NCBI GenBank assembly: GCA_031263965.1
Contig: JAISES010000242.1
Coordinates: 1-21,616 of the forward strand
Origin: Prevotella sp.
Lineage (GTDB): Bacteria > Bacteroidota > Bacteroidia > Bacteroidales > Dysgonomonadaceae
DNA: 21,616 nucleotides
Direction of reading: 5' to 3'
The number at the start of each line of letters is the position of its first letter. The first letter of the stretch is position 1. Below, piece after piece: positions 1 through 6,770 of the stretch. The position numbers were made by a program, and so were the translations under genes. The notes under the pieces were generated by a model. It was not told where the DNA came from, searched no databases, and saw only the letters and a program-made list of their open reading frames with translations.

Positions 1-765
1 AGCGTATTTTTCCCTTTTTACTTTTGGTTTAGCCCGCTAAACCTGCAAGCAAAAAGAAAAAAAATCCATCTGAAAATACCTATAAAAAAAATCTGCTATA
101 AAATTCAAACAGTTTCTTATATAAATAATGAAAATTGCTTAAGAAATGCAGTTAATCAGTTTCCGTTAGATAAATGTAATTGGTTAGTGATAGCAGACAA
201 TGTATCTGTATCCACCTATGAAATGATATTGAAATATATTCCTGTACAGTATGTCAGAAGAGTTTCAGTTGGAAATGGAGCCGGCACTTTCAGATTGGCG
301 TATGAGCATGCTTTGACTAATAAAAGTAGTGACTGTATATATTTTCTGGAAAATGACTATTTACATAGGAACAACTCCAGAGAAGGTTTGTTGGAAGCAT
401 TCAGATTGAATGAAGCAGATTATATTACATTGTATGATCATCCTGATAAATACGGATACAATACAGGCAACCCATTTGTCTCCGGTGGTGAAAAAAGTAA
501 AGTGTTTTTAACTCAATCAACACATTGGAAGGTAACAGGCAGCACTACTATGACATTTGCGGCTAAAGTGAAAACTTTGCGGAAAGATAAAGCAGTATTC
601 CGGAAGTGGACTTCAAAACCGCATCCTTATGATTTTCAATTGTTCCATGAATTGAAAGCATTTAGAAAGAGAATACTAATATCACCTATTCCCAGCTACT
701 CTACTCATGGGGAGACTAAATTTTTGGCGCCTCTTATCGATTGGGAAAAAATCGGTAATATGTGA
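1..765 (+). CDS. Glycosyltransferase-like protein, 5' partial or 5' damaged
   Basis: The frame is open from base 1 to the TAA/TGA stop at 763-765 and gives 254 residues, so the start lies outside the window or has been lost. There is no in-frame ATG. A GTG at 187 is possible, but the stretch before it (residues 31-62, ending WLVIADNV) reads as normal protein and probably belongs to the same domain. LENDY at about residues 116-120 resembles the acidic DXD-type sugar-nucleotide and metal site of GT-A folds. TLYDHPDKY (143-151), HWKVTGSTTMTF (175-186) and PSYSTHGE (231-238) look like conserved blocks of a GT-A-like family. The substrate cannot be told. Residues 1-20 overlap a palindromic repeat (14-56) and may not be genuine protein. 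The gene is followed directly by a structured repeat. Function is inferred from motifs only. Confidence 0.6.
   Translation, partial: SVFFPFYFWFSPLNLQAKRKKIHLKIPIKKICYKIQTVSYINNENCLRNAVNQFPLDKCNWLVIADNVSVSTYEMILKYIPVQYVRRVSVGNGAGTFRLAYEHALTNKSSDCIYFLENDYLHRNNSREGLLEAFRLNEADYITLYDHPDKYGYNTGNPFVSGGEKSKVFLTQSTHWKVTGSTTMTFAAKVKTLRKDKAVFRKWTSKPHPYDFQLFHELKAFRKRILISPIPSYSTHGETKFLAPLIDWEKIGNM
14..56. repeat. Palindromic element at left window edge
   Basis: The core at 26-43, ggtttagcccgctaaacc, is a perfect 8-bp inverted repeat with a 2-nt centre. Outer arms cttttt (14-19) and aaaaag (51-56) extend the symmetry imperfectly. Read on the minus strand it starts CTTTTTGCTTG and later has CCAAAAGT, the same two blocks found in the intergenic element at about 19822-19842. 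It may be a variant of that dispersed repeat. It lies in the open frame of the glycosyltransferase-like gene. Confidence 0.55.
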
Positions 766-803
766 ACCTACTTTATATTATGAGCTATCTTCTTACGTAA
801 CAG

Positions 804-898
804 CCCCCCGCTCGCGCAGGCTTATAGTCTGTGTGTTGCGCAGCAAAAAAAGGATTACTCTTCGGGCAAGACACGGCCAATGTCCGCGCCGGCGGAGG
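804..898 (+). repeat. Structured ~95 bp dispersed repeat, copy 1
   Basis: This stretch aligns without gaps to 1685-1779 (offset 881) with roughly nine mismatches, about 90% identity. It starts with a C-run and gctcgcgcag and ends near cgcgccgg plus a G-rich run, so the ends are roughly complementary. Inside are three small hairpins: cagg-cttata-gtctg, a stem around the loop of ctcttcggg, and a degenerate ggccaatgtcc stem. It lies 38 bp after the glycosyltransferase-like stop and 20 bp beyond the stop of the minus-strand peptidase, where it could help end transcription. No open frame or transposase is associated. Confidence 0.8.
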
Positions 899-917
899 GT
901 TAAGTAACATCAGTTAT

Positions 918-1535
918 TTATTTACCTATAACATCTACATCATCCCCTTTTACTAAAATAACCTGAGAATTACTGATTGGGTATAGTTGCAACTCCGACT
1001 CATATCTGGTAATTATATTTTCCACGACTTTTGCGAATGGAAAATTTGTATAATGAGGAATCGGATAAAAATCTATTATTCTTAATGCTGTAAAGGTTTT
1101 TAGTTCTGGCGCTGCTTTGCAATCGTCCATATACTGAACATATTCGATAGTCGGAGATACAACCATTGCTCCTGCTGATTCGCCAATGTATAATTTACCG
1201 GAATTAATTTCCTCTATAATTATTTTGTCCGCTCCCGATTTCCTTAATTCCTGAAGTAAGAAAAATGTATTTCCTCCTGAAATATAAATATAATCATTCT
1301 TCTTCAGCTTATTTGAGATCTCTTCACCCGTAGCTTTAGTTATTTCCAGTTCATCAACCGTTACCCCCATTTTTTCAAATGCTTTTCGAGCTGAGCCGAC
1401 ATAAAATTTTACTTTTTCATTAATGCTTGCAGTTGGAATGAAAGTTACGGATTTACCTTTAATATTCTCTTTTGCAAAGCCTTCCAATAAGGATGCTACA
1501 TCGTTGAAAGATGAAGATAAAAATAATTTTCTCAT
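918..1535 (-). CDS. Peptidase S51 family protein (dipeptidase E-like)
   Basis: This is a 205-residue cytoplasmic protein with no signal peptide or membrane segment. YISGGNTFFLL (83-93) is followed by the nucleophile elbow GESAGA (118-123), with Ser120 as the expected nucleophile, and PIPHY (158-162) gives His161 as the expected catalytic histidine. These features match peptidase family S51, whose best-known member, PepE, cleaves Asp-X dipeptides. The length is close to the family's usual 200-240 residues. Whether this paralogue prefers Asp-X dipeptides or another substrate such as cyanophycin-type or isoaspartyl bonds cannot be told. The ATG at 1533-1535 is the natural start. The gene stands alone, flanked by the two copies of the ~95 bp repeat, with a -7 box (1577-1584) ahead of it. 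Confidence 0.85.
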   Translation of the reverse strand: MRKLFLSSSFNDVASLLEGFAKENIKGKSVTFIPTASINEKVKFYVGSARKAFEKMGVTVDELEITKATGEEISNKLKKNDYIYISGGNTFFLLQELRKSGADKIIIEEINSGKLYIGESAGAMVVSPTIEYVQYMDDCKAAPELKTFTALRIIDFYPIPHYTNFPFAKVVENIITRYESELQLYPISNSQVILVKGDDVDVIGK

Positions 1536-1576
1536 TTTTTAGTCTTTTATTTATTTTGTTCAAATCAATTAAAAGT

Positions 1577-1584
1577 CAAAAGTA
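1577..1584 (-). promoter_or_regulatory. Candidate -7 box (TACTTTTG) for the S51 peptidase
   Basis: Read on the minus strand this is TACTTTTG, an exact match to the Bacteroidota TAnnTTTG -7 element, about 41 bp ahead of the start codon. No clear -33 TTTG is seen at the usual spacing. A second exact match, TAATTTTG, lies at 1643-1650 on the same strand and could be an alternative promoter. Confidence 0.45.
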
Positions 1585-1684
1585 TATTTCTTATGTGACA
1601 ACAGTATGTCAGCTACAGCAATATTTTTCAATAATTGTTGCACAAAATTACGAAAGACAAAGATGTTGGGTTAAAGTATTATCC

Positions 1685-1779
1685 TCCCCCGCTCGCGCAG
1701 ACTTATAGTATGTGTGTTGCGCAGCAAAAAAAGGATTGCTCTTCGAGTAAGACACGGACAATGTCCGCGCTGGGGGGGA
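1685..1779 (+). repeat. Structured ~95 bp dispersed repeat, copy 2
   Basis: This is the direct-repeat partner of 804-898, in the same orientation. The seven-A run and the block tgtgtgttgcgcagc are identical in both copies. It contains ttgctcttcgagtaa, a 6-bp stem with a 3-nt loop (one G-T pair), and ggacaatgtcc, a perfect 5-bp stem around one base. Several substitutions between the copies fall in the stems: some keep pairing as G-T, others break it. It lies between the start of the S51 peptidase and the terminator of the AIM24-family gene, with no coding content. Confidence 0.8.
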
Positions 1780-1825
1780 TATGTAAGGCGAGAAAGATAC
1801 GTCTTTTGCAAAACTGGCAAATAAT

Positions 1826-1857
1826 AAAAAAAGCGGAAAAATATTTCCGCTTTTTTT
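1826..1857 (-). terminator. Intrinsic terminator of the AIM24-family gene
   Basis: gcggaaa (1833-1839) pairs with tttccgc (1844-1850) around a 4-nt loop. Seven A and seven T flanking bases extend the stem to 14 bp and give a U-tract in either direction. It lies 21-52 bp past the stop of the minus-strand AIM24-family gene. No plus-strand gene ends here, so the minus-strand role is the likely one. Confidence 0.85.
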
Positions 1858-1877
1858 ATTAGTCTTATCAGATAATC

Positions 1878-2570
1878 CTATTGAGGTGTACCGTATACTT
1901 CTTCACATGGTTGTATAATCACCCAGCCTTCGCCTTCGAACATCATCTGGAAGCTTTCTCCGCTACCTCTACCGATGAATGTTTTAAGGGAAATATCTGT
2001 TTTCATGGTTGGTGTCAGATTTCCCGACCAGGCAACCGTTGCATTAGGGTCTGTATAGATCGGCTGACCGGGCTTAACAATCAGGGTCATCGGATTACCA
2101 TGCGTTGTAATAGCAATGTGTCCCGTCCCGCTGAGACGAGCCTGAAACAATCCTCCGCCCATAATTCCGGCAACGCTTTTCATCATTTTCACTTCCGAGG
2201 TCACAGATTGCTCGTGTGCCAGAATATCGTTGCCGTTTACATTTATAGATTCATTTTCGAGATAAAGTATACGGACTCTTTTCTCAAAATCGGCTGCATA
2301 AACCTTCCCTGTTCCGGCCGTCCTCATCATTGTCGTACCTTCACCCGATACTGTTTTCTTGATAAGGTTTCCAATTCCTTTGCTGAGAATGCCTTCTCTT
2401 TCAAACTTAATGTTGCCGGTATAAGCCACCATAGCTCCCTTTTTCAACATTACTGTTTGGTTACTGATATTCAGTTCAAGCATATAAGGACTTTCCAATT
2501 GAAAAAAGTCATTTTTTGCTTCATCTTGCGCAGTTTCCTGAATAAATGATTGAATCGAGTACTTGTTCAT
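1878..2570 (-). CDS. AIM24 / TIGR00266 family protein
   Basis: This 230-residue protein has the all-beta AIM24 domain over most of its length (about 25-222). Typical blocks are GKVYAADFEKRVRILYLEN (88-106) and GSGESFQMMFEGEGW (202-216). The Gly-rich segment GIMGGGLFQARLSGTGHIAI (135-154) is also typical. There is no signal peptide, so it is probably cytoplasmic. Members of the family are widespread in bacteria, and the yeast homologue Aim24 is mitochondrial, but no biochemical activity is established. It appears to be a single-gene unit with its own terminator on the 3' side. The ATG at 2568-2570 is the only sensible start. A near -7 match (TACTTTCG, minus strand, 2620-2627) lies upstream. 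Confidence 0.88.
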   Translation of the reverse strand: MNKYSIQSFIQETAQDEAKNDFFQLESPYMLELNISNQTVMLKKGAMVAYTGNIKFEREGILSKGIGNLIKKTVSGEGTTMMRTAGTGKVYAADFEKRVRILYLENESINVNGNDILAHEQSVTSEVKMMKSVAGIMGGGLFQARLSGTGHIAITTHGNPMTLIVKPGQPIYTDPNATVAWSGNLTPTMKTDISLKTFIGRGSGESFQMMFEGEGWVIIQPCEEVYGTPQ

Positions 2571-2747
2571 ACGTGTAAAGTTTTTTTATTTATAAATTTT
2601 TTATAAGTTTTACGATCACCGAAAGTAATAAATTTATTTAGAAACTGTTTAAATTTTAGCAAAAAATCTCATTATAAGATTTAACAAAGACTGGATGTTA
2701 TATTTAACAGAATATTATATATTTCATCTGCAATATTTTATTGTCTA

Positions 2748-2771
2748 GTCATTGCGAGGAGTGCAACGAAG
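2748..2771 (+). repeat. Half copy of the CATTGCGAG dispersed repeat
   Basis: gtcattgcgagga followed by gtgcaacgaag matches the left arm of the palindromes at 5181-5257 and 13361-13439. The partner arm (gcaatgac) is absent: the sequence changes to a C-rich run after 2771. It is probably a decayed or truncated member of the family. Confidence 0.6.
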
Positions 2772-2858
2772 CCCCCTTTACTTCCCAAAAAGGATAAGCT
2801 TCCCTTGAAACTGGGGCTGCGCCAAAAGCCTGTCATTCCGTGCCTGACACGGAACCTT

Positions 2859-2889
2859 AAAAAAATTAATCACTGTTTATCAGGTGATT
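2859..2889 (-). terminator. Probable intrinsic terminator of rnr
   Basis: On the minus strand aatcac pairs with gtgatt around a 10-nt loop, followed by aattttttt. It lies about 70 bp beyond the rnr stop. The stem is only 6 bp, so it is weak and the call is moderate. Confidence 0.5.
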
Positions 2890-2957
2890 GCGCACAGAAA
2901 AAAGGACAAGATTTCAGCTATAAACAAAAAAATAATTATGTCTTACAAGCAAAAAAC

Positions 2958-5114
2958 TCAATCTTCTACTAAAGCAAAATCCAACTGTTTACGTTCCAGA
3001 TTAGCTTTGGCCACCTTAATCGTTAACGGATCACCCAGACTGTAAGTACGTTTTTTGCGGCGTCCGCGAAGGCAATAATTTTTCTCGTCAAACTCGTAAA
3101 AGTCGTCATCGAGGTCGCGTATAGGAACCATTCCCTCGCATTTATTCTCGTTTATTTCCGCATATAATCCCCATTCGGTAATTCCCGATATAACAGCATC
3201 GAACACCTGTCCCAGCTTATCGGACATATATTCTACTTGTTTATATTTTATAGAGGCGCGCTCGGCGCTTGCGGCTAACTGTTCCATATCCGAACTGTGT
3301 TTGCATTTGTCTTCGTAAAGAGTTTTACCAACACTTCGCCCTCCGTCCAGATACCTGGTCAGTAAACGGTGAACCATCATATCCGGATAACGGCGTATGG
3401 GTGACGTAAAATGGGTATAGTAATCGAAAGCCAGGCCATAATGCCCTACATTCACCGTCGAATAAACAGCTTTTGCCATAGCGCGGATAGCAATAGTAGA
3501 TATAAGATTTTCCTCCGGCTTACCGCTCACCTCATCCAGCAAATGGTTTATAGATTTCGATACGGCAGTTTTGCTTCCATCCACTTTTACTTTATAGCCG
3601 AAACGGTAGATAAACTCAGATAAATTTTCCATCTTTTGCGCATTTGGAACATCATGAATACGATAGACAAACGTTTTGGCTGTTTTATTGCCCGGAACCT
3701 TTCCTACAAATTCGGCAACAGTCTTATTTGCCAGCAACATAAATTCCTCTACCAGTTTATTGGATTCTTTTGCATACTTGAAATATACGCTCAGGGGCTT
3801 ACCTTGCTCATCGATCTCAAATCTGACTTCGTGACGGTCAAAAGCTATCGCTCCGCTGTCAAACCTCTTAGCGCGGAGTTTTCGCGCCAGATCGTTCAGT
3901 TTGAGAACCTCCTCTTTAAAATCCCCTTCTCCGGTTTCTATGATAGTCTGAGCTTCTTCATACGTAAACCGCCTGTCAGAGTTTATCACCGTACGTACAA
4001 TACGGTGCTTCTTTATATTGGCATCGTCGTCCATCTCGAAAATAGTGGCATAACATAGCTTTTCTTCATTCGGACGCAATGAGCACAATCCGTTGCTGAG
4101 ACGTTCGGGGAGCATTGGTATAGTCCTGTCTACAAGATAAATAGATGTAGCTCTGCTTTCTCCCTCCTTATCTATAATATCTCCTTCCTGCACATAGTGA
4201 GTCACATCGGCAATATGCACTCCAATTTCCCAACGGCCATTTTTTAGTTTTTTGACAGACAAGGCATCATCAAAGTCTTTCGCATCACGCGGGTCTATGG
4301 TGAAAGTGGTAGTATTTCTGAAATCTTCCCGTTTTGCAATTTCTTCCGCTGCTATATCTTCCGGTATTTTATCGGCGGCAGCTTCTACCTTTTCCGGATA
4401 TTTATACGGAAGTCCGTATTCGGCAAGAATAGCATTCATTTCCGTATTATTTTCCCCTGCCTGGCCAAGAATATCTATTACTTTCCCTATCGGGTTTTTT
4501 GCCCGCTGAGGCCATTCCACAACTTCAACCAGGGCTTTGTCTCCATCCTTTCCTCCTTTCAGGTTCTCTTTCGGGATAAATATATCGTTGGCCAATATCT
4601 TACTGTCTAATACCAGAAATGCAAACTGCTTCTGCACATCCAGCGTGCCCACAAAGGATGTCTGCCTGCGCTCCAGAATTTCCACGACCTCACCTTCGGC
4701 ATCTCTGCCCTTACATTTAGCCAGCATCTGCACTTTCACCCTGTCTCTATTCATGGCATGGGCCGAGTTCCTTTCGGCAATAAACACGTGCGAACTATCT
4801 TCGCCGTCATCGGGCACAAAGAAATTTTTTCCGTTACTCCTCCTTTCAAAAGTTCCTTCGAGAAACAAGCCTCTATTGTTTGACTTATATTTTCCGCGTG
4901 AGGTTTCTACGATAAACGCATCGTCTAGCAAATCAAACAGAATATTGATTATCAACTGCTTCTCTGCCGGCTTTTTGAAGTCTAACCTCTCCACCACTTG
5001 TTTGTGGCTAAATGATTCTCCCGAATTCCTATTGAAAAAATTGACAACTGAATTTATTATATCTGCTTTGTTTTTTCGTTTGTCGGTATTATGTACCGTT
5101 TTTTTCTTACTCAT
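2958..5114 (-). CDS. rnr: Ribonuclease R
   Basis: This is a 718-residue 3'-5' exoribonuclease of the RNase II/R (RNB) family, which degrades structured RNA processively in the cytoplasm. In order it has an N-terminal helix-turn-helix-like region (about 12-80), cold-shock domains (about 85-215), the RNB catalytic domain (about 265-590) and an S1 RNA-binding domain (about 632-716). The metal-binding aspartates are visible in TIDPRDAKDFDDAL (D274, D280, D282, D283). HYGLAF (558-563) and HFTSPIRRYPDMMVHR (568-583) are the other family signatures. The length is normal and it appears intact. The N-terminus is Lys-rich (MSKKK). It seems to be transcribed alone, with a long palindrome (5160-5280) in its upstream region. 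Confidence 0.97.
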   Translation of the reverse strand: MSKKKTVHNTDKRKNKADIINSVVNFFNRNSGESFSHKQVVERLDFKKPAEKQLIINILFDLLDDAFIVETSRGKYKSNNRGLFLEGTFERRSNGKNFFVPDDGEDSSHVFIAERNSAHAMNRDRVKVQMLAKCKGRDAEGEVVEILERRQTSFVGTLDVQKQFAFLVLDSKILANDIFIPKENLKGGKDGDKALVEVVEWPQRAKNPIGKVIDILGQAGENNTEMNAILAEYGLPYKYPEKVEAAADKIPEDIAAEEIAKREDFRNTTTFTIDPRDAKDFDDALSVKKLKNGRWEIGVHIADVTHYVQEGDIIDKEGESRATSIYLVDRTIPMLPERLSNGLCSLRPNEEKLCYATIFEMDDDANIKKHRIVRTVINSDRRFTYEEAQTIIETGEGDFKEEVLKLNDLARKLRAKRFDSGAIAFDRHEVRFEIDEQGKPLSVYFKYAKESNKLVEEFMLLANKTVAEFVGKVPGNKTAKTFVYRIHDVPNAQKMENLSEFIYRFGYKVKVDGSKTAVSKSINHLLDEVSGKPEENLISTIAIRAMAKAVYSTVNVGHYGLAFDYYTHFTSPIRRYPDMMVHRLLTRYLDGGRSVGKTLYEDKCKHSSDMEQLAASAERASIKYKQVEYMSDKLGQVFDAVISGITEWGLYAEINENKCEGMVPIRDLDDDFYEFDEKNYCLRGRRKKRTYSLGDPLTIKVAKANLERKQLDFALVED

Positions 5115-5159
5115 AATGTATAAGTTTTATAAGATATTTATTGTCGTATCTGATTGTTC

Positions 5160-5280
5160 TATTTATATGTTCAATTTTCCTCGTCATTGCGAGGGTTTAC
5201 CCGAAGCAATCCAGTTACACCCTTTTGGATTGCTTCACCTTTCAGGCTCGCAATGACGATAGAAATTGGACATATAAACA
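5160..5280. repeat. Long imperfect palindrome with CGTCATTGCGAG arms
   Basis: A 34-nt left arm (5160-5193) and a 34-nt right arm (5247-5280) are complementary at about 29 positions, including the perfect cgtcattgcgag/ctcgcaatgacg ends. Nested inside is a second perfect 11-bp pair, gaagcaatcca (5203-5213) and tggattgcttc (5226-5236). The whole could fold into a two-stage hairpin of about 120 nt. It sits in the 368-bp space between the divergent rnr and tsaB genes. It belongs to the same family as 13361-13439. Beyond the inner arms the outer 22 nt of symmetry are not shared with the other copy. I see no gene in 5115-5482. Confidence 0.85.
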
Positions 5281-5449
5281 CGTCATTTATTTTTATTGAG
5301 TACTTATGTCTTCGTTACTTTATATTATTAATCAACAACTTCCATATCTGAAAGTTTACTCGTTTTAGAGCCTGTCTTAATTTATATCATTCAAAAGTAC
5401 AAAAAAGAATTAATCTTTATCTGCATACATCGAATGAAAAGAAAATATG

Positions 5450-5457
5450 TAATTTTG
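5450..5457 (+). promoter_or_regulatory. Candidate -7 box (TAATTTTG) for tsaB
   Basis: This is an exact match to the Bacteroidota TAnnTTTG element, 25 bp before the tsaB ATG. That implies a short leader of roughly 15-20 nt. No good -33 TTTG is found at 19-20 nt spacing. Confidence 0.5.
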
Positions 5458-5482
5458 CTCTCCATCAGAAAATAGAAAAACA

Positions 5483-6196
5483 ATGCCATATATATTAAGC
5501 ATAGAAACAGCTACTGAAGTATGCTCTGTAGCCGTATCGAACGGAGGCCAGGTTCTTTTTTATAAAGAAGAGACAAAAGGCCCTTCGCACGCCGTTCTTC
5601 TGGGACAGTTTGTCAATGAGGCAATTGAGGAGTTGAGAAAAGCAAACATCAGGCCCGACGCTGTTGCCGTAAGTTGCGGCCCGGGCTCTTATACAGGGTT
5701 ACGCATTGGTGTATCGGAAGCCAAAGGTCTTTGCTATGGACTGAACATTCCTCTTATTGCGATAAACACATTAAAGATTATGGCTCATGGAGCGCTTAAG
5801 CAAGGCAAAACAGAAAAAGATACACTCCTTTGCCCGATGATAGATGCGAGACGAATGGAGGTATATGATACGGTATATGATAATTCGTTGCAGGAATTAC
5901 GCCCTGTATCGGCCGACATTATAGATGAAAATTCATTCTCTGAGTTTTTAGCGGACAAACAAATACTGTTTTTCGGAAATGGCGCGGAAAAGTGCAAATC
6001 GGTTCTTCATCATCCGAATGTTCTATTTTCGGACGATATATATCCCAAAGCCACAGACATGATACAGCTTGCAGAAGAATCCTTTGATAAAAAAGAATTT
6101 GCAGATGCAGCATACTTCGAGCCGTTCTATCTGAAAGAATTTGTGGCCACTACGCCTAAGAATAAAGTTTTATCCGGAATAAATAAAAATCAATAA
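5483..6196 (+). CDS. tsaB: tRNA threonylcarbamoyladenosine biosynthesis protein TsaB
   Basis: This 237-residue ASKHA-fold protein acts with TsaD and TsaE to place the threonylcarbamoyl group on A37 of ANN-decoding tRNAs. It has the N-terminal phosphate-1-like strand-turn ILSIETATEVCSVAV (4-18), the family signature SCGPGSYTGLRIG (64-76) and DARRMEVYD (121-129). The C-terminal EPFYLKEFVA block (213-222) is typical of Bacteroidota members. As expected for TsaB it carries the fold but not a catalytic centre, and serves as the TsaD partner. The ATG at 5483 gives a normal N-terminus. It is transcribed divergently from rnr, and 192 bp separate it from the next gene on the same strand. Confidence 0.96.
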   Translation: MPYILSIETATEVCSVAVSNGGQVLFYKEETKGPSHAVLLGQFVNEAIEELRKANIRPDAVAVSCGPGSYTGLRIGVSEAKGLCYGLNIPLIAINTLKIMAHGALKQGKTEKDTLLCPMIDARRMEVYDTVYDNSLQELRPVSADIIDENSFSEFLADKQILFFGNGAEKCKSVLHHPNVLFSDDIYPKATDMIQLAEESFDKKEFADAAYFEPFYLKEFVATTPKNKVLSGINKNQ

Positions 6197-6211
6197 TTTT
6201 TATACGAAAAA

Positions 6212-6225
6212 TTTGTATATACAAA
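6212..6225. promoter_or_regulatory. Perfect 14-bp palindrome, candidate repressor operator
   Basis: TTTGTATATACAAA is a perfect palindrome in the space between tsaB and the BlaI-type gene. A second dyad, AGTAA-tt-TTACT, is at 6252-6263. BlaI-family repressors bind short dyads made from TACA/TGTA half-sites; here the half-sites occur as TGTA-TA-TACA. Assignment as the operator of the neighbouring repressor is inference. It lies about 160 bp before that gene's ATG. Confidence 0.35.
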
Positions 6226-6346
6226 AACTATCAATATATTTACGAAATATTAGTAATTTTACTTATTTAATATAATAAAGACGGGACAAAAATTCCGCCC
6301 ATATTATAAAAACACCAATATATTTCTAAACTGAAAAAACAATTCG

Positions 6347-6354
6347 TATATTTA
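6347..6354 (+). promoter_or_regulatory. Candidate -7 box (TATATTTA) for the BlaI/M56 cluster
   Basis: This matches 7 of 8 positions of the TAnnTTTG pattern (last base A), 35 bp before the BlaI-type ATG. Similar A+T-rich strings containing atatattt recur at about 6234 and 6317, so chance is possible. Confidence 0.3.
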
Positions 6355-6388
6355 CGACAAAACAGTAACAATACGTAAGCGAGATAAT

Positions 6389-6751
6389 ATGGAAAAGCTA
6401 ACTCATCAGGAAGAAACAGTCATGTTGCATATATGGCAACTGCAAGAGTGTGTCGTAAAAGACATTGTGAACGAGATGGATGACCCGAAACCCCCTTATA
6501 CTACTGTGGCTTCAGTAGTAAGAAACCTGGAACAAAAAGGATACCTCAACTCAAAAAAATATGGGAATGTATGGGTATACAGTCCCCGTATAAAAGAGGA
6601 CGATTACAAAAAAATGTTCATGTCGAATGTAGTGAAGAGCTATTTTGAAAATTCTTACAAAGAATTAGTATCTTTCTTTGTAAAAGAAGAGAAAATCTCA
6701 CCCGAGGAACTTAAAGAGATCATGCAAATGATAGAAAAAGGCAAAAAATAA
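6389..6751 (+). CDS. BlaI/MecI/CopY family transcriptional repressor
   Basis: This 120-residue winged-helix repressor starts LTHQEETVMLHIWQLQ and has the wing and recognition region PPYTTVASVVRNLEQKGYLN (35-54), then the wing strand VWVYSPRI (61-68). The C-terminal part (75-118) is helical and should form the dimerisation domain. BlaI and MecI of Staphylococcus are inactivated by proteolysis in this C-terminal region. The equivalent area here contains SFFVKEEK (95-102), but the scissile bond is not identifiable by eye. The gene lies 19 bp ahead of the M56 peptidase gene, the classical repressor-protease pairing, so co-transcription and autoregulation are likely. No beta-lactamase gene is nearby. 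Confidence 0.93.
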   Translation: MEKLTHQEETVMLHIWQLQECVVKDIVNEMDDPKPPYTTVASVVRNLEQKGYLNSKKYGNVWVYSPRIKEDDYKKMFMSNVVKSYFENSYKELVSFFVKEEKISPEELKEIMQMIEKGKK

Positions 6752-6770
6752 CCTTTAAACCTACCGCCCC

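Larger units (their letters stand above)
2571..2957. other. Intergenic region between the AIM24-family gene and rnr
   Basis: I see no gene in these 387 bases. The left third is very A+T rich and should hold the promoter of the AIM24-family gene. The rest contains a half copy of the CATTGCGAG repeat (2748-2771), a separate hairpin ttccgtg-cctga-cacggaa (2836-2854) of the chromosomal-repeat type, and a probable rnr terminator (2859-2889). Some G/C-rich matter at 2771-2825 is unassigned. Confidence 0.6.

Noticed and set aside
707..907. 66-codon plus-strand frame overlapping the glycosyltransferase-like 3' end
   Set aside because: More than half of it is translated structured repeat (804-898); there is no protein-like signal.
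804..1779. Composite transposon or insertion sequence around the S51 peptidase
   Set aside because: The flanking repeats are only ~95 bp and encode nothing; no transposase or target-site duplication could be shown. Kept only as a repeat finding.
1881..2549. Long plus-strand open frame opposite the AIM24-family gene
   Set aside because: It is the antisense shadow of a clear AIM24 protein; its translation is rich in His/Cys/Phe and has no domain-like pattern.
4537..5256. 239-codon plus-strand frame opposite the 5' part of rnr
   Set aside because: It is Ser/Phe/Leu-rich shadow coding of a well-supported ribonuclease R, running on into the palindromic repeat.
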